From contig CM066739.1 of NCBI GenBank assembly GCA_033961575.1, positions 67,828,559-67,892,558 on the forward strand: a stretch of 64,000 nucleotides of DNA, written 5' to 3'. Under the pieces are notes generated by a model that saw only the letters and a program-made list of their open reading frames with translations, had not been told where the DNA came from and did not search any database. Both the position numbers and the translations under genes were made by a program. Shown in pieces: positions 1 through 13,040 of this stretch. Position 1 is the first letter of the stretch. The number at the start of each line of letters is the position of its first letter. Source of the stretch: Aselliscus stoliczkanus. Lineage: Eukaryota > Chordata > Mammalia > Chiroptera > Hipposideridae.

Positions 1-369
1 GGACTTTTTCAATAAGGCTTTGCATAACCCATTAGCCTTCACCTCTCAGATTTGGGCTTATAAGAAACAGTGGCCAGTTACCTATGCTTCTCTTCTGTTC
101 ACCTAATTTGACAACAATGAAAATAGTTCTGCATGTAATTGTCACTGAGTTTCAACCACTCAGCACCTGATTTGTTCCCAGTAGAGGAGAACAGGCTGCT
201 GCATATGGACTCACCTGAGGGTGTTGCAATTGAAAAGTCAGTCAGATGCAGGAGTCTCTCCTTGTGTATCAGGTGCTCAAATAATGCATTTTTGCAGACC
301 GAAACCTTCTAAAAGAGGTTTTAGCCATTTCGCTGCTTAAGATTCACGGAAGTTTTTCTTTCATTTCAG
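1..369 (+). other. SMG7: SMG7 intron, 3' part
   Basis: Ends at the acceptor of the first visible SMG7 exon. No repeat or gene recognised. Confidence 0.7.
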
Positions 370-505
370 CCGGGATGAGGTGAAAACCAAATGGGGTGTT
401 TCAGACTTCATCAAGGCCTTTATTAAATTCCATGGTCATGTGTACCTGAGTAAGAGCTTGGAAAAATTGAGCCCTCTTCGAGAGAAATTGGAAGAACAGT
501 TTAAG
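370..505 (+). CDS. SMG7: SMG7 exon (helical-hairpin domain, ...RDEVKTKWGVSDF...)
   Basis: Acceptor ttcatttcag at 360-369. The first base completes a split serine codon, then 45 codons end at EEQFK. The donor gttaga is slightly non-consensus. Frame is open and the next exon joins in phase 0. Confidence 0.95.
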
Positions 506-3500
506 GTTAGATTTCAAAAATTGATCATTTTTTTTGTCTTGTCTAAATCAGGAAACATGGGATTTGGAGGAAGCTGACGCCCAGTTTTTATGTCATTCGT
601 AAGCTGTGAACTGTTGGTAAAAATTAACTTTGAGGCATATGAAATTCTCGCATACAGCATTCCCCTCAATTTAAACAGTGGTACCATCTACATAAAGAAA
701 TTTACGTGCAGAGCAATGGTTTCACTAAGCTGCCATTCGGGGAAAAGACAACTTTTTTTCTCAGACCAAGCACCTTTCTTTCTCAATTTTGAAAATACTA
801 CTTTTGATGATTCTTAGATATGATTGTTAGGAACTTGTGTTTGAAAAATAGTTTATGTGGGAATGGAATCCAAAAGTACCGCAGCCCTTCAGGTAGGAGG
901 GTGATGAAGTGAAGCCTTCCTCAGGTGCTGGTTAGCAGGTCACTGAGCACCTAGTAAGTAAAAGGATTTGATGGCGAAGATGGTGAGTGCACCCTCCTTC
1001 TAGGGGAAAATGTCAGCGTCCTCATTTGTAGAAGTACCTATAACACGTCAATGAGTGCTTTAGTGTATCATTTACCATGTGTTCCGAAGTATGTTCTTGC
1101 TAATTACCTCATTTACAAATAAGTTTCTTTAACTATGTCAAGCCTTTGAAAGAGTCAATTTTATGACAAATTTTGGAAGTCATGCATTATGTACAAGAGT
1201 TTAAAAACATGTTTTGAATCTTGTTTGAAATTTTGTTTTTCACTATGTACACCTACTTTCTAGTCACTGGTCCCAATTTGATATTTTATTATGTGCGCAT
1301 CTCTTACAAAACCGCTTCTAACAGATGAAGGTTAGAAGGTTATGGATAAATCCCCAAAACTTTTTTCTCAGATCATATTAAAATACATACAGTTACTCAG
1401 GGGAGAAAACTATTGAGAAAAACAGTTCTGTGTTGTCTGGGTTAGTTCTTTTCTTTTTTTATTTTTTATTTTTTATTTTTTTTGAGGGCAGTGTCACTGG
1501 CCCTCATATGTGGGACCCGAACCGGGGCCGCTGGCGTCCCAAGCCAGCGCTTAACCACTGTGCCACTCGGCCGGCCCTGGGTTAGTTCTTTTCGAGGTGA
1601 AGAGTCAGCATGAGAAAACACCAGGCCACATTCAACCGGATTAAAATACTAGGATTAAGAATGGAAGCGTTGACTCATCTGTAACGCTGCCGTTAACCTG
1701 TGTGGCTCTAAATGCAGACTGCCAGTTTGATTTTAGTGTCAGAGATGGCTCCTATTCTTGAAAATAATACATGCAGTATTCCTGTCTTCTTTTGCAGAGG
1801 CTGCTATTTCAGAAAGCTTTCAACTCTCAGCAGTTAGTTCACGTCACTGTCATTAACCTGTTTCAACTTCATCACCTTCGTGACTTTAGCAATGAAACGG
1901 AGCAGCACAGTTACAGCCAAGATGAGCAGTTGTGTTGGACACAGTTGCTGGCCCTCTTTAGTGAGTATTAAATTATGGAACTTTCTGTACCATCTTTTTT
2001 GGAAAGCATAATCTTAGGCATTTTCCTCAATGTAACAAAGCATTAGTGACATATTAGAAAATCCCATATTTCTTAATATTGAGCCAGGAGGCCCCACCCC
2101 TAAATTCTGCCCTTTATCTGCTGACACCTTCTCATCAATATCTGTAATAATTTTAACATGGGAAAGAAAGGATCCTTTTAGAAGGAAGCTGTAAGATATT
2201 TAAGTGTTAAGTAGAATACAGCAGAAGACTCATAATGATATTTTAATTTCGACGGGTGCCCAGTTTCAAATATCTTATGTGCTCTGAATACACGTTTTCT
2301 TTCAGTGTCTTTTCTTGGCATCCTGTGCAAGTGTCCTCTCCAGAACAAATCTCAGGAGGAATCCTACAATGCCTACCCCCTTCCTGCGGTGAAGGTCTCC
2401 ATGGACTGGCTGAGACTCAGACCCAGGGTCTTTCAGGAGGCAGTGGTGGACGAAAGACAGTAGTAAGTATCTTAGCATTTCATGGTAGCTTGTGTGCTTT
2501 GTCTGATATGCATAGATATGTAGATACCGCCTTCTAAAACACAACATTTGAACAATGAAAGACTTTGTATTTTCCACCTCCTCTTTGGAAATTGAACTGA
2601 AGTCCTTTTTGTATGCGTTTCCTTTATTTGTTTGAATTCTTCATGTGAGGCACAATCTAAAGGATTTCTGACTCCCTTGTGTGCCCCCATTCCTGCTTGC
2701 TATCCTGGGAAAAGGCATTTTTCACATTCCAAAATGAAATTGAAATAAAACCAGTGTGTTTCTTACCCATAATGCTATGCCCCAACTGTTTAGGAGTTAA
2801 AGGAAAGAGATTTTTACTTCTTCCATTATTTTCTATATAAGCCGTTGGATTTTGCCTTATAGTAACACCCAGTTGAATTATATTTATTTGTTTTAAGCAC
2901 AGGAGATCGGAAGTTATTTTGGTTCCCATCATTTTCCCAGTAATCGCTACTCAGAACAATTTTGACAGTTCTTAGGAACTATTGATTTTAGAGTGACAAA
3001 TGAAAGCTTTCAGTTTCCTGTTCATTGTAGGAGTACTTCCAGTAAGGCTTTGCAGTGAGTGCAAGCTCCTCGCCTGTGTATTTTCATGGTGGGTCTAAGG
3101 TGGACCTCTGAAATGTCTGCTCTCTAGCCCAGCGTCTGTGCAGTGACCAAGGCAACAACCTAGAAATGGCCTTGCCGCATTTAAGACCCTGTCACAGGTC
3201 CCTCTGCTTAACTCCCGTTACCTTTCCCCGTAAGCCTACCTGTAAGCGCCTTCCGTTTTCACATTGTTATGAGTAGGTAGAGTTTAGCAATATAGCCCAG
3301 CACACCACACGTCTCCTTTTCATGTCAGTGTAGGGATGACTGAGTAATACTTACTTTCAGACATTGCTTCCTGGCACAAAATTCTCCCTTCTTGACCCAG
3401 AGGCTCTAGTTTTCCTTCCCTTGTGTAGAAGGAAACTTGAGAACCCAGACCTGTGTTGGGTTCAGTAAATTGTGTCAGAAATGCTATGAAAGAAGAATTC

Positions 3501-6500
3501 AGTGTTTTACATTTGCTTAGAGACTTTTCCTATTTATGGGCAGGGATGGATTGTTTTGGGCTTTTATTCCTGTACAACCTTTTGGTCCATCCTGTGCATT
3601 CCCTTCCCTTATCATGACAAAGGATATTCAGGCAGAGGACTAGTTTTATTTACAAAACATCCCCCCCCCTTTATCCCTTATTATATACCCTTCCCCCTTC
3701 CTCCTACCAGATATGTCAGAATCTTTAAAATGACTCCCTTGCAGTTATTTCATTCTATCGTAAATTATGTTACTCTTCATTATGAAGACTAGTGTGGAGT
3801 ATTTCTCTAAAACTAGAGATTTTCCGTATATATTTGGTACATTAAAGCAACAGTCTTCATTTATATCTTCGAAATAATGAAAAAAACAATCCCTTTGCCC
3901 TTTGTGAATGCAAAATTTTACATATATTAAATAATCTACAATTTCTGGCATCTATATGAAGTAGTAATGTATTTTCCTTTGTGGAAAGCAAAATCAAACT
4001 TAAATAACCCAAAATTGGGCAAAGCAATATATCGTTAAGTCATCTACTCATACTCTTATTCTGCAGTTTTTTTTTTTGAGATCTCATATTTTTGTTGCAT
4101 AAACGAATTGTTATTCTAGTCTAATGTTCTTTTTTAGGTTATTAACCTACTTTTTCAACACCCTCTTATAATTCATTACATCCCCAAATACATGTAACAG
4201 GCATTTATTCTTCAGTGTTTGTTTCCTTATGTGTTTTTTCTATATACTTTTGTATTTTTTAAAGTAGCTTAGTCCCAAATTTCAAATCTACAACTATTAG
4301 AAATAGTTGTCAACTTCCAGTTTTTTTTCATGATGTGATTATTTACATCCAGTTTCTCTTAACCTGGGCACGTCGCCCTAGCCTTTTTTAAATCCAGCTC
4401 AACATTGGTTGTTATATATTGCAAGAAAAGTTTAATATTACCTTAAGTAGAACATTATTTTCAATATTTTAAATGAAATACTACAAATATTTTTTAATAT
4501 TTCACAAACTTTCACATAAATTGCCTATGTATTAGGAGACAGAGTAAGGATGTTGTAACAATGTGTGAACTTCTTTTGTATAATAAAAAGGCATGTCTGT
4601 CGCTTCGAACAGAGAATGTGATTTGACTACGGTGTCGCCATACCCTGTCCCAGGTTAACAATCAGCAGTGGGTTCCACAACTGATAATGGATGTGAAAGC
4701 TCTATAAAAACAAATCTCTGGTCAGAGTTTTCTCTGGAAATAGCAATTTTCTGTGTTTAAAACTGAAAAATGATTTTTTGCTCGTTAAATTAGGAGCCTA
4801 GGAAATGATGTGCAGTAGCAGGTCTCTGCCATGGAAATTTGACCCTCTGGTATATCTTTTATCCAGACATCTTTGAAAATAGTTTCAGGAAATCACAGTC
4901 TTTCAAATGCTGAAGCATGTGAAAAATACATAGTGTACGTCCAATAGATAATATTTTCATGGCTTATGAGTGTTGTGGTTTCTCTTATGTAAAAATAAAG
5001 TTTGCACTCTCTCTTTAATTGACAGCATTTGGCCCTGGCTAATTTCTCTTCTAAACAGTTTCCATCCCCATGAAGAGGATCTTTCGAATACTAATGGTAA
5101 GGGCTGCCTTAACCTCATGGCGCTCACATTGCTCTCCACTACTCACAGTGGACTGAAGGCCAGAGAAAAACAAGCTTTTGTTCTTAAGCATTTGCCGTTA
5201 AATTGACTGTCTCAGCAGTGACTTTGGACTCTACACTGATTAGGTGGATGGAGGTAATGTTCTTCCAGCTCGCTCAGCAGCTTATTCTCCCATCTAGCTA
5301 CATTTGCATAGGAGTCCAGAAAGGGCAAGGCTTGCCAATTCTCTCTATCTTGCCCTTCTCCTTGTTCTTACAATTTTCTTAAAAAGAACTAATGTGAGCA
5401 ACATTACCCTATCAAAGTAATACCTGCTTATCATAGAACATGTAGGACGTACAAATATAAAGCACATAAGTCACCCATAGTTTTTGCATGCAAATACTTG
5501 GTACTGTTAACATGATACTGTATTTTCTATGGGCCTTTTTCTTCGGTGTACACACACAGACACACACACACACACACACCTGTATGTGATGGGTATCAAA
5601 TCCAGCTTTGTGCTTGCTTTTTTTTTTTTTTAAGAGGGCAATGTCACTGGCCCCTCATGTGGGATCTGAACCAGGGCCGCTGGCATCTCAAGCCAGCTCT
5701 TAACCACTGCACCACTCGGCCGGCCCTGTGCTTGCTTTTTAAATTTAACATTATAACGTTAGCATTTTCCTATGTCATTTAAACATGTTGAAACATAATT
5801 TTTACTGGCTGCATAATATTCCATGCTGTGAATATGGCATAATTTATTTAATCATTTCCATTTGCTTTAAAAATTTCCCCATTAGGGGCCAGCCGAGTGG
5901 CGCGGTGGTTAAGCGCTGGCTTCGGAAGCCAGCGGCCCCGGTTCGGGTCCCACATATGAGGGCCAGTGACACTGCCTTCAAAAAAAAAAATTCCCCATTA
6001 TAAATAATTCTACACTGAACAGGCAGTACTTGACTCCTTTCTGATTATTTTTCTTCGATTAGATCAGCACTTCTCAATCACTAATTTACAAATGAATCAC
6101 CTGGGAGCTTGTGAAAATGTAGTTTAGGATCCGGTAGGTTTGGTATAGAGCCTGACATTATGCATTTCTTACAAGCCCCCAGGTGATGTCATTCTTGTTC
6201 AGTGCTTTGGGATCACTGGCTATGGATTTTTAAGACTGCTGGGGAAAAAAAGTCTGTCATGCCTGTCCTCCCTGGCACTGAGTAGTAGGTGAGCATTAGG
6301 ACGATGTCTAGAGCCCGAAGGCAACGTGCAGGGCTGCGACAGGTATGATATTTCATCACGTTAATATAAGGAAGAGTAGAGAACTGCGCGCATCATTGAT
6401 AGTTTCTTTCTGTATAGAAGGTACTCGGGTTTTTTGTTGTTGTTAGTTTTTAGTGAGCAGGGTTCTGCTGAACAACAGTATTTTAATTAAAATATTTACA

Positions 6501-9500
6501 AATCTTCCCTTTTCTAGCCACACCACTTCCAGAGGAGTTTGAGTTACAAGGATTCTTGGCTTTGAGACCGTCTTTCAGGTGGGTGGCAGCTAAAGGAGGT
6601 TTATTTTGCTGCTGGTGGTTGCTGTGTTAAAATTTTAACAGGAATCAGGCTTGGTCTTTCTCAGTTTTGTCTTACTTTCCTAAAAGCAACTAATAGCGAA
6701 AGTTTTTGATGTAAAATGGATTTGGATATGTCATGCCTTTAATACCAATTCTAAATGCTTAAAAATAGGGAGCAAAAGAAAGGTAAATAAAATTGCTTCT
6801 TTTGAGTGGTATTTATTCACTTAATTTTAACCTTGTATACTTTTCTTGAAACTAGAGGGCAAATCACAGAAATGGTAACCAAATGTAAACCAGAGGATAT
6901 TGCTTGACTTTTTTCATATCAGTAACAAGGATAATGCAATCCGTTTTTCCAATCATTCTCTCTTTCCCCCCTCTTTCAGAAGAATAACCCTTTCATCTGC
7001 GTCCTTGATTCCATCCCTTCCTACCTCCCCAAGAACCTTGCTCCATCTGTCTATCTCACATTACATTGTATTTTCAGTATCTGTAAAAAAATTTTTAACA
7101 ACCAATTACTTCCTTTAAGAGTAGTAACATTCAAGTATGCCCTATACTTTGTTCAAAGCAAAATTCACAACTTCATCTTTCTCTAATGTTGCCCTATCTT
7201 CCTTTTCATCCTCAAACTTCTTAAAAGGAGTGGTGTGGGCTCATCTTAGTGACTACTTAGCTATTTCACAGCCTGCTGCAACTTAAACACTCAGTGCTCT
7301 CCTAGTTACCACATTTTATTGACTTCTCTATAATTTTCATCCCATTTAATTTTCTCTAACACTGAGTCTGTTGGTCCCTTTCTTTATGAAACCTTCTTCT
7401 TAGCCCGTTACACCATTCTTCCTCTCCTACCCTTAATACCAAGTCTCCTGCATCCGTCTGTACTGTGTGCCTTGGCGTATTGGTGTTGTCCAGGGTTCTT
7501 CCTTTGCCTTTTCCTTCCCACTCTACATTCTGGCTGGTGATCAGATCCATCTCTTTGTCTTCAGCTTGCATCTCCTGGATAGTTAAGTCTGAAATTTTCA
7601 GTTCAACTTTTAGACTTTGGACTTAAATTTCTAACCATCTCATCTCCCTTATGTATTTTAAACTTTAATGGGGCCAAACATGAGCTTATGTTTTCAGTTT
7701 TTTGTGTGTTTTTTTTTTTGAGGGCAGTGTCATTGGCTCTCATATGTGGGACTGAACCGGGGCCGCTGGCTTCCCAAGCCAGCGCTTAACCACCGTGCCA
7801 CTTGGCCAGCCCGAGCTTATGTTTTCATATTTGGTCAGCATAATGTGACTTTTCTATATTTGTGTGCCATTATCCACCTACATGAACAAGCTAGAAATCT
7901 GAAAAGTTCTTATTTCTGTTAATCTTACCAAGCCTTTGTAATTCTGTGTCCAAAATGTCTCTTAGATCCAACTCCTGCCATTTATTTCCTCATAGTTCAG
8001 GCTTTTATCACCATTAATCTGGAATATAAAAAAGCCTTCTCATCAATTTCCCTACGTAAAGTCTCTCTTTATAGTCCATTGCTACTCTGCTTCTACAGTT
8101 ATATTTTTACAGATCTGATGATGACTGTTGCTAATTTAAAAACTTTGATTTACTACCCTGTTGTTCCAGTTCATTTTTAGCTTAATATCCAAGTGCTTGA
8201 TTTTTCAGTATATTTCCTATCACTACCCAGCCATAGTTTCCACTTTTACCCTCCTCCCCACCAATATTTACACCTACTCTACATTCACTATGTCCTATCC
8301 TTAAATAGCTCTGTATTTGTATTATTCCCAGACTTCACTTATGCTATGCTTAGAACCTTTCCTTTTTCTCGTCGCCCTTCCCTTACCACCGTGTAAGCAC
8401 TAAGACGTGGCCGACATCCAGCTGAGGTATCACTCTCTGAGCTTGTCAGAAGGAACTGACCCTCCTTTTTAAGTTATATGCTCTTATTCTTTGCATGGTG
8501 TCTTTTCTGCTTTGCTTCATTGGATTTAAAATCTTTGGAAATATAAATTCAGACAAATGCAACCTCAAGTAACTAACCGTATGGAAAAATCTGAAGCCAT
8601 TTCAGTTAATTAGGTGAACTTGGTTGCTTGGAAAATACCTTCAGCAGTTTAATAATCTATAACGTGCTTTTATCAATTTTAGGAACTTGGATTTTTCCAA
8701 AGGCCACCAGGGTATAACAGGAGACAAAGAGGGTCAGCAGCGACAGATACGACAGCAGCGCTTGATCTCTATAGGCAAATGGATCGCTGATAATCAGCCA
8801 AGGTACACACCCCACCTGTGTGTTAGGCTTTGGTATAATGCTGTTGATTACAAACTCTGAAGTCAAAATGTTGGTAACATAACTAATTGTGATGCTAGTG
8901 ATCATTAGTATGCTCTTAAACCTCCGGCCTCCCCGTGGCACTGCCTGTGGTAGAGGAGCTGGCCCTGCCTGCCTTCCTTGTTTATCGTGAGCTGCTGCTC
9001 TCATATATAAACATCTGTGCAAATCTGAGTTGTATGGTCATAGTTAATGGTGATTTGTATTGACAGGCCTGGGGCCTAGTTTCAGGTAGGATGGACCAGT
9101 TTGGGGCTGGTGACCAGTTTAAGAAGCAGGTAGGGAGGGTCGTTGGTATAGTGGTGAGGGCACAGTTTTAGAGTCAGCTAGGTTTGAATTCAGTTTCTAC
9201 TTCTGCCGCTTTCCCAGGTGTGGGTCCTTGGGATGTCTTCAGTTGATTATAACCTCTCCAAAGTTGGTAACCATTTCATATTCATTTTTGTATTGAGATT
9301 CCTGTCATACTGTAAGCACTTGAGTGGCTGCATGTGTGAATGTACTTATTACCTCTGAGCTTCCATTTTCACACCTATACTATAGGAATTATAGATAGCT
9401 ACTTCAAGGGCCTAATCTAGTGTTTAAAACATGCTCAGCAAATGGAGCTGTAATTACTGGAAGACATTACAAGGGCATGGGAGTGTGCTATGGAGTTAAG

Positions 9501-12500
9501 TATGATAATGAGAATCTGAGTTTCCATGTAACTACTTTTTGTGTTACCTGAATCCACATTGTTATATCCTGCTGTTTCCAAATTTGTAGGCCTGGGAATG
9601 TATTGAGTATTGGATCCATACAATTCGATTGTTACTGTTTTTTAGGTTTATGTTTTTCATATATGGCTTTATTTTTACTTTTTTAGGCTGATTCAGTGTG
9701 AAAATGAGGTAGGGAAATTATTGTTTATCACAGAAATCCCAGAGTTAATTCTGGAAGACCCTAGTGAAGCCAAAGAAAACCTCATTCTGCAAGAAACACC
9801 CGCGATAGAGTCAGTGACTGCTGATGGGAACCCAGGACTGAAATCAGTGCTGTCCACGGGCCGAAATCTAAGCAACAGCTGTGACATGGGGGAGAAACCC
9901 ATGGTCACCTTCAAAGAGAACATTAAGCCACGAGAAGTGAACAGAGACCAAGGAAGAAGTTTTCCTCCCAAAGAGGTGAGAAGGGACTATAGCAAAGGAA
10001 TAACTGTAACTAAGAATGATGGAAAGAAGGACAACAACAAGAGGAAAACAGAAATCAAGAAATGCACCTTAGAAAAGTTACAGGAAACAGGAAAGCAGAA
10101 TGTGGCAGTGCAGGTAAGCTGTGTTTGCACTCTAAAGCAGGTAGAGGAAGGCTCACACAAAAGGCAAGATCTTTCATTTTGTTCCGAAAGCGTGGAGGAT
10201 TGGCTGTTCTAGAAGCTTGAGTGCAGTCTTCGAATGTCGCCTAGTAAGGTCATGTAAGAACTATGGAGATGGTTACTTACTTCATCAACTGTTAGGAGTT
10301 GTCATGGGAGTGAGAGTCTCAACCTGATTGACATTTTTGTCAGTTGTCTCCACTTGAAGTTTTTTGAAATGACCAGTTGCAGAGCTTGTCAGTTTGGCAA
10401 AGACCTATGTTTTCTTTGGAAGGTCTAATCATTTGTTAATGCCATAGTTAACAGAAATTTGGGGTCTTTGATGAATCCTGTAAAACCAAGAATGTATTAA
10501 GGCTCATACAGTTCTTTTCAGACTCACTATACAAAAAATACATTCTTGGAAAGTGATGAGGCTCTTTTCCTTGACCCTCAGACCTGGCCTAGCAGGAGCG
10601 TTCTAACACTTCACTGGTACCCTGTCTCATGGGAAATTTTATAGCCAGAACCCAGGTCTCCTGCTGGGGACAGATAAACACTGCTCGTTATTTGAGACTT
10701 TGGGGTTTTGTTTATTTGTTTGTTTGTTTATTTTTACCTTTCCAAAGAGATAGAGGTGATTTCATATAAAAGGAAAAGGGTATTGACTCCGTGCTGGTTT
10801 AATTAATACTACCATTAATGTTTGAGTAAGTGAGCATGAGAAACCTTACATTATTGAAGGCTGCTTTGCAAATAAATAGTACCGTCAGTGTATTTGCCTT
10901 ATGGGATTTTTATTGGGGGGAAAGGGAGAAATAAGAACATAATAGTTCTATTTTAAGGTTCATAGTAAGGGAGAAACAAAGGGAGAAAAACATGGTAGAA
11001 ATTGAAAAAAGGCATGGGGGGAGAGAGAGGTGCTGGGGAAAGACAAGGGGGGAACCAAATGAACTAAAAGCTGAGGAATTAGTGTGTTAGGGATACAGAG
11101 AGCAGCATTTCCTGCCTGCTCTACCTCTCTTCTCTATAACTGCTTCTCAGCAAGGTCCAAACTGAAAATAAAATCTGCTGTCACTCATCCCTCTTAAACC
11201 TGCCTGTAGATGATTAAAGAGAGCCTGACAGTAGTCAGTATGTCACCACCCTCTCTACCTCATCCTTAGTTTTCTATAAATGGGATCTGTTTTCCCTCAT
11301 TTATGTATGTCATTTAATGAATTAGAGTATAAAAGGCCCTGGGGCCCCTAACAGCTGGCTTAAGATCATAGGCAAGTTTTCTAACCTATTGGCATCAGGT
11401 ATTTCACTTGTAAAACAAAAGAGCTCTCAAGTCCTTTCTGTATTATTACTTTTATGATTTTGTGAAAGCAAAATAATTACACTAGTGAAACAAAACATAC
11501 CTGTCTTTTATTGGACAAATAAATAATTTATTTTGATTTTCCTCTTTAATTTGAGTGAATTTAAATATTTTCAGCATATACCTTTTTTGGGACATTATGG
11601 TATTTTAAATACTTTCTTACAGTAGGTGCTTCTTTATAATACATTTGAGTTTTATATTATTAATAGTTTTGCTTCTGTTGGTCGTAGGTAAAATCTCAGA
11701 CAGAGCTAAGAAAGACTCCAGTGTCTGAAGCTAGGAAAACACCTGTCACTCAAACCCCAAGTCAAGCAAGTAACTCCCAGTTCATCCCCATTCATCACCC
11801 TGGAGCCTTCCCTCCTCTTCCCAGCCGGCCAGGTAAATGTTTTGTAATTACTTCTACTTGATTCTATCTGTGTAGGACTTCCTATTTATTCTCTGATCAG
11901 AGTGATGTTACTGTACCATAATGTTAAAAGGTAGAAGGAAGTTTTCTTTTCCCTAATGCTTATGAAATTATTTTTGAGCCATTTCTCTGTAGTGTACATA
12001 CAATTGCATGTTTGTTATCGGAAGGAATTCCGATCACTAAACATGGCATTTAAGAAACCACCTTTAGACACTCCAGTTACTTCGGTGGGTAGAAGTAGCA
12101 GCCAGTGGTCTATATTTATTCTTGAAAGGAAGTTAAGGATTTTCACTCGATCAGTCTTACTTGATGGCTGATCCCTGCCTTTTATAATTTGTGAGAAGCC
12201 CTCTTCCCACCCCCAAATGACTTATTTTTGCCTTTCTGTTGTGAACTTTCTAAAGAACTAAACCTGTGTTCTTCTGTTTTGAAGGGTTCCCGCCCCCAGC
12301 ATATGTTATCCCCCCTCCTGTGGCATTTTCTATGGGCTCAGGTTACACCTTCCCAGCTGGTGTTTCTGTCCCAGGAACCTTTCTTCAGCCTGCAGCTCAC
12401 TCTCCAGCAGGAAACCAGGTGCAAGCTGGGAAACAGTCCCACATTCCTTATAGCCAGCAACGGCCCTCTGGCCCAGGGCCAATGAACCAGGGACCTCAAC

Positions 12501-13007
12501 AACCACAGCCACCTTCCCAGCAGCCCCTTGCGTCTTTACCAGCTCAGCCAACAGCACAGTCGGCAAGCCAGATGCAGGTTCAAGCACTAGCTCAGCAACA
12601 ACAGTCCCCCACAAAAGCTGCGTCAGCTTTGGGGAAAAGCCCTCCTCACCACTCTGGGTTCCAGCAGGTAAGTCACTTGTGCACTGTCCAGCCTCGGAGG
12701 AGGCTGGCGTTGTTCCGTGTTTGGTTAATTAAACACTAGTTAGGCTTTCACCTACTTCTTGCTCAGACTTATAATAATAATGGTAATTCAGAAGTATTCT
12801 TTTTGCTCTTTAGAAAGTTCCAACATTTTCCTTTCTACTTTGGTAAAGAATAGTAGATCTGAACTAACATTCTTTGAAAAGGATTTTCAATCTCTCCATG
12901 TGAACAAACTATAGAAGGGACATAGAATCATAATCTTGAAGTATCCAAGCTGTGACACCAGTCTTAAATATTGTCATCCCCCTAGCACTTGGAAGCAGGA
13001 AGGAGAC

Positions 13008-13040
<33 letters not shown>

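Larger units (their letters stand above)
5400..6040 (-). repeat. Old L1 3'-end-like sequence, interrupted by two SINEs
   Basis: Segments such as ctggctgcataatattccat and cataatttatttaatcattt are typical of antisense L1 3' ends. Diverged; subfamily not assigned. Confidence 0.55.

Noticed and set aside
380..577. A separate small gene starting at an internal Met
   Set aside because: It is the SMG7 exon read through its donor into the intron.
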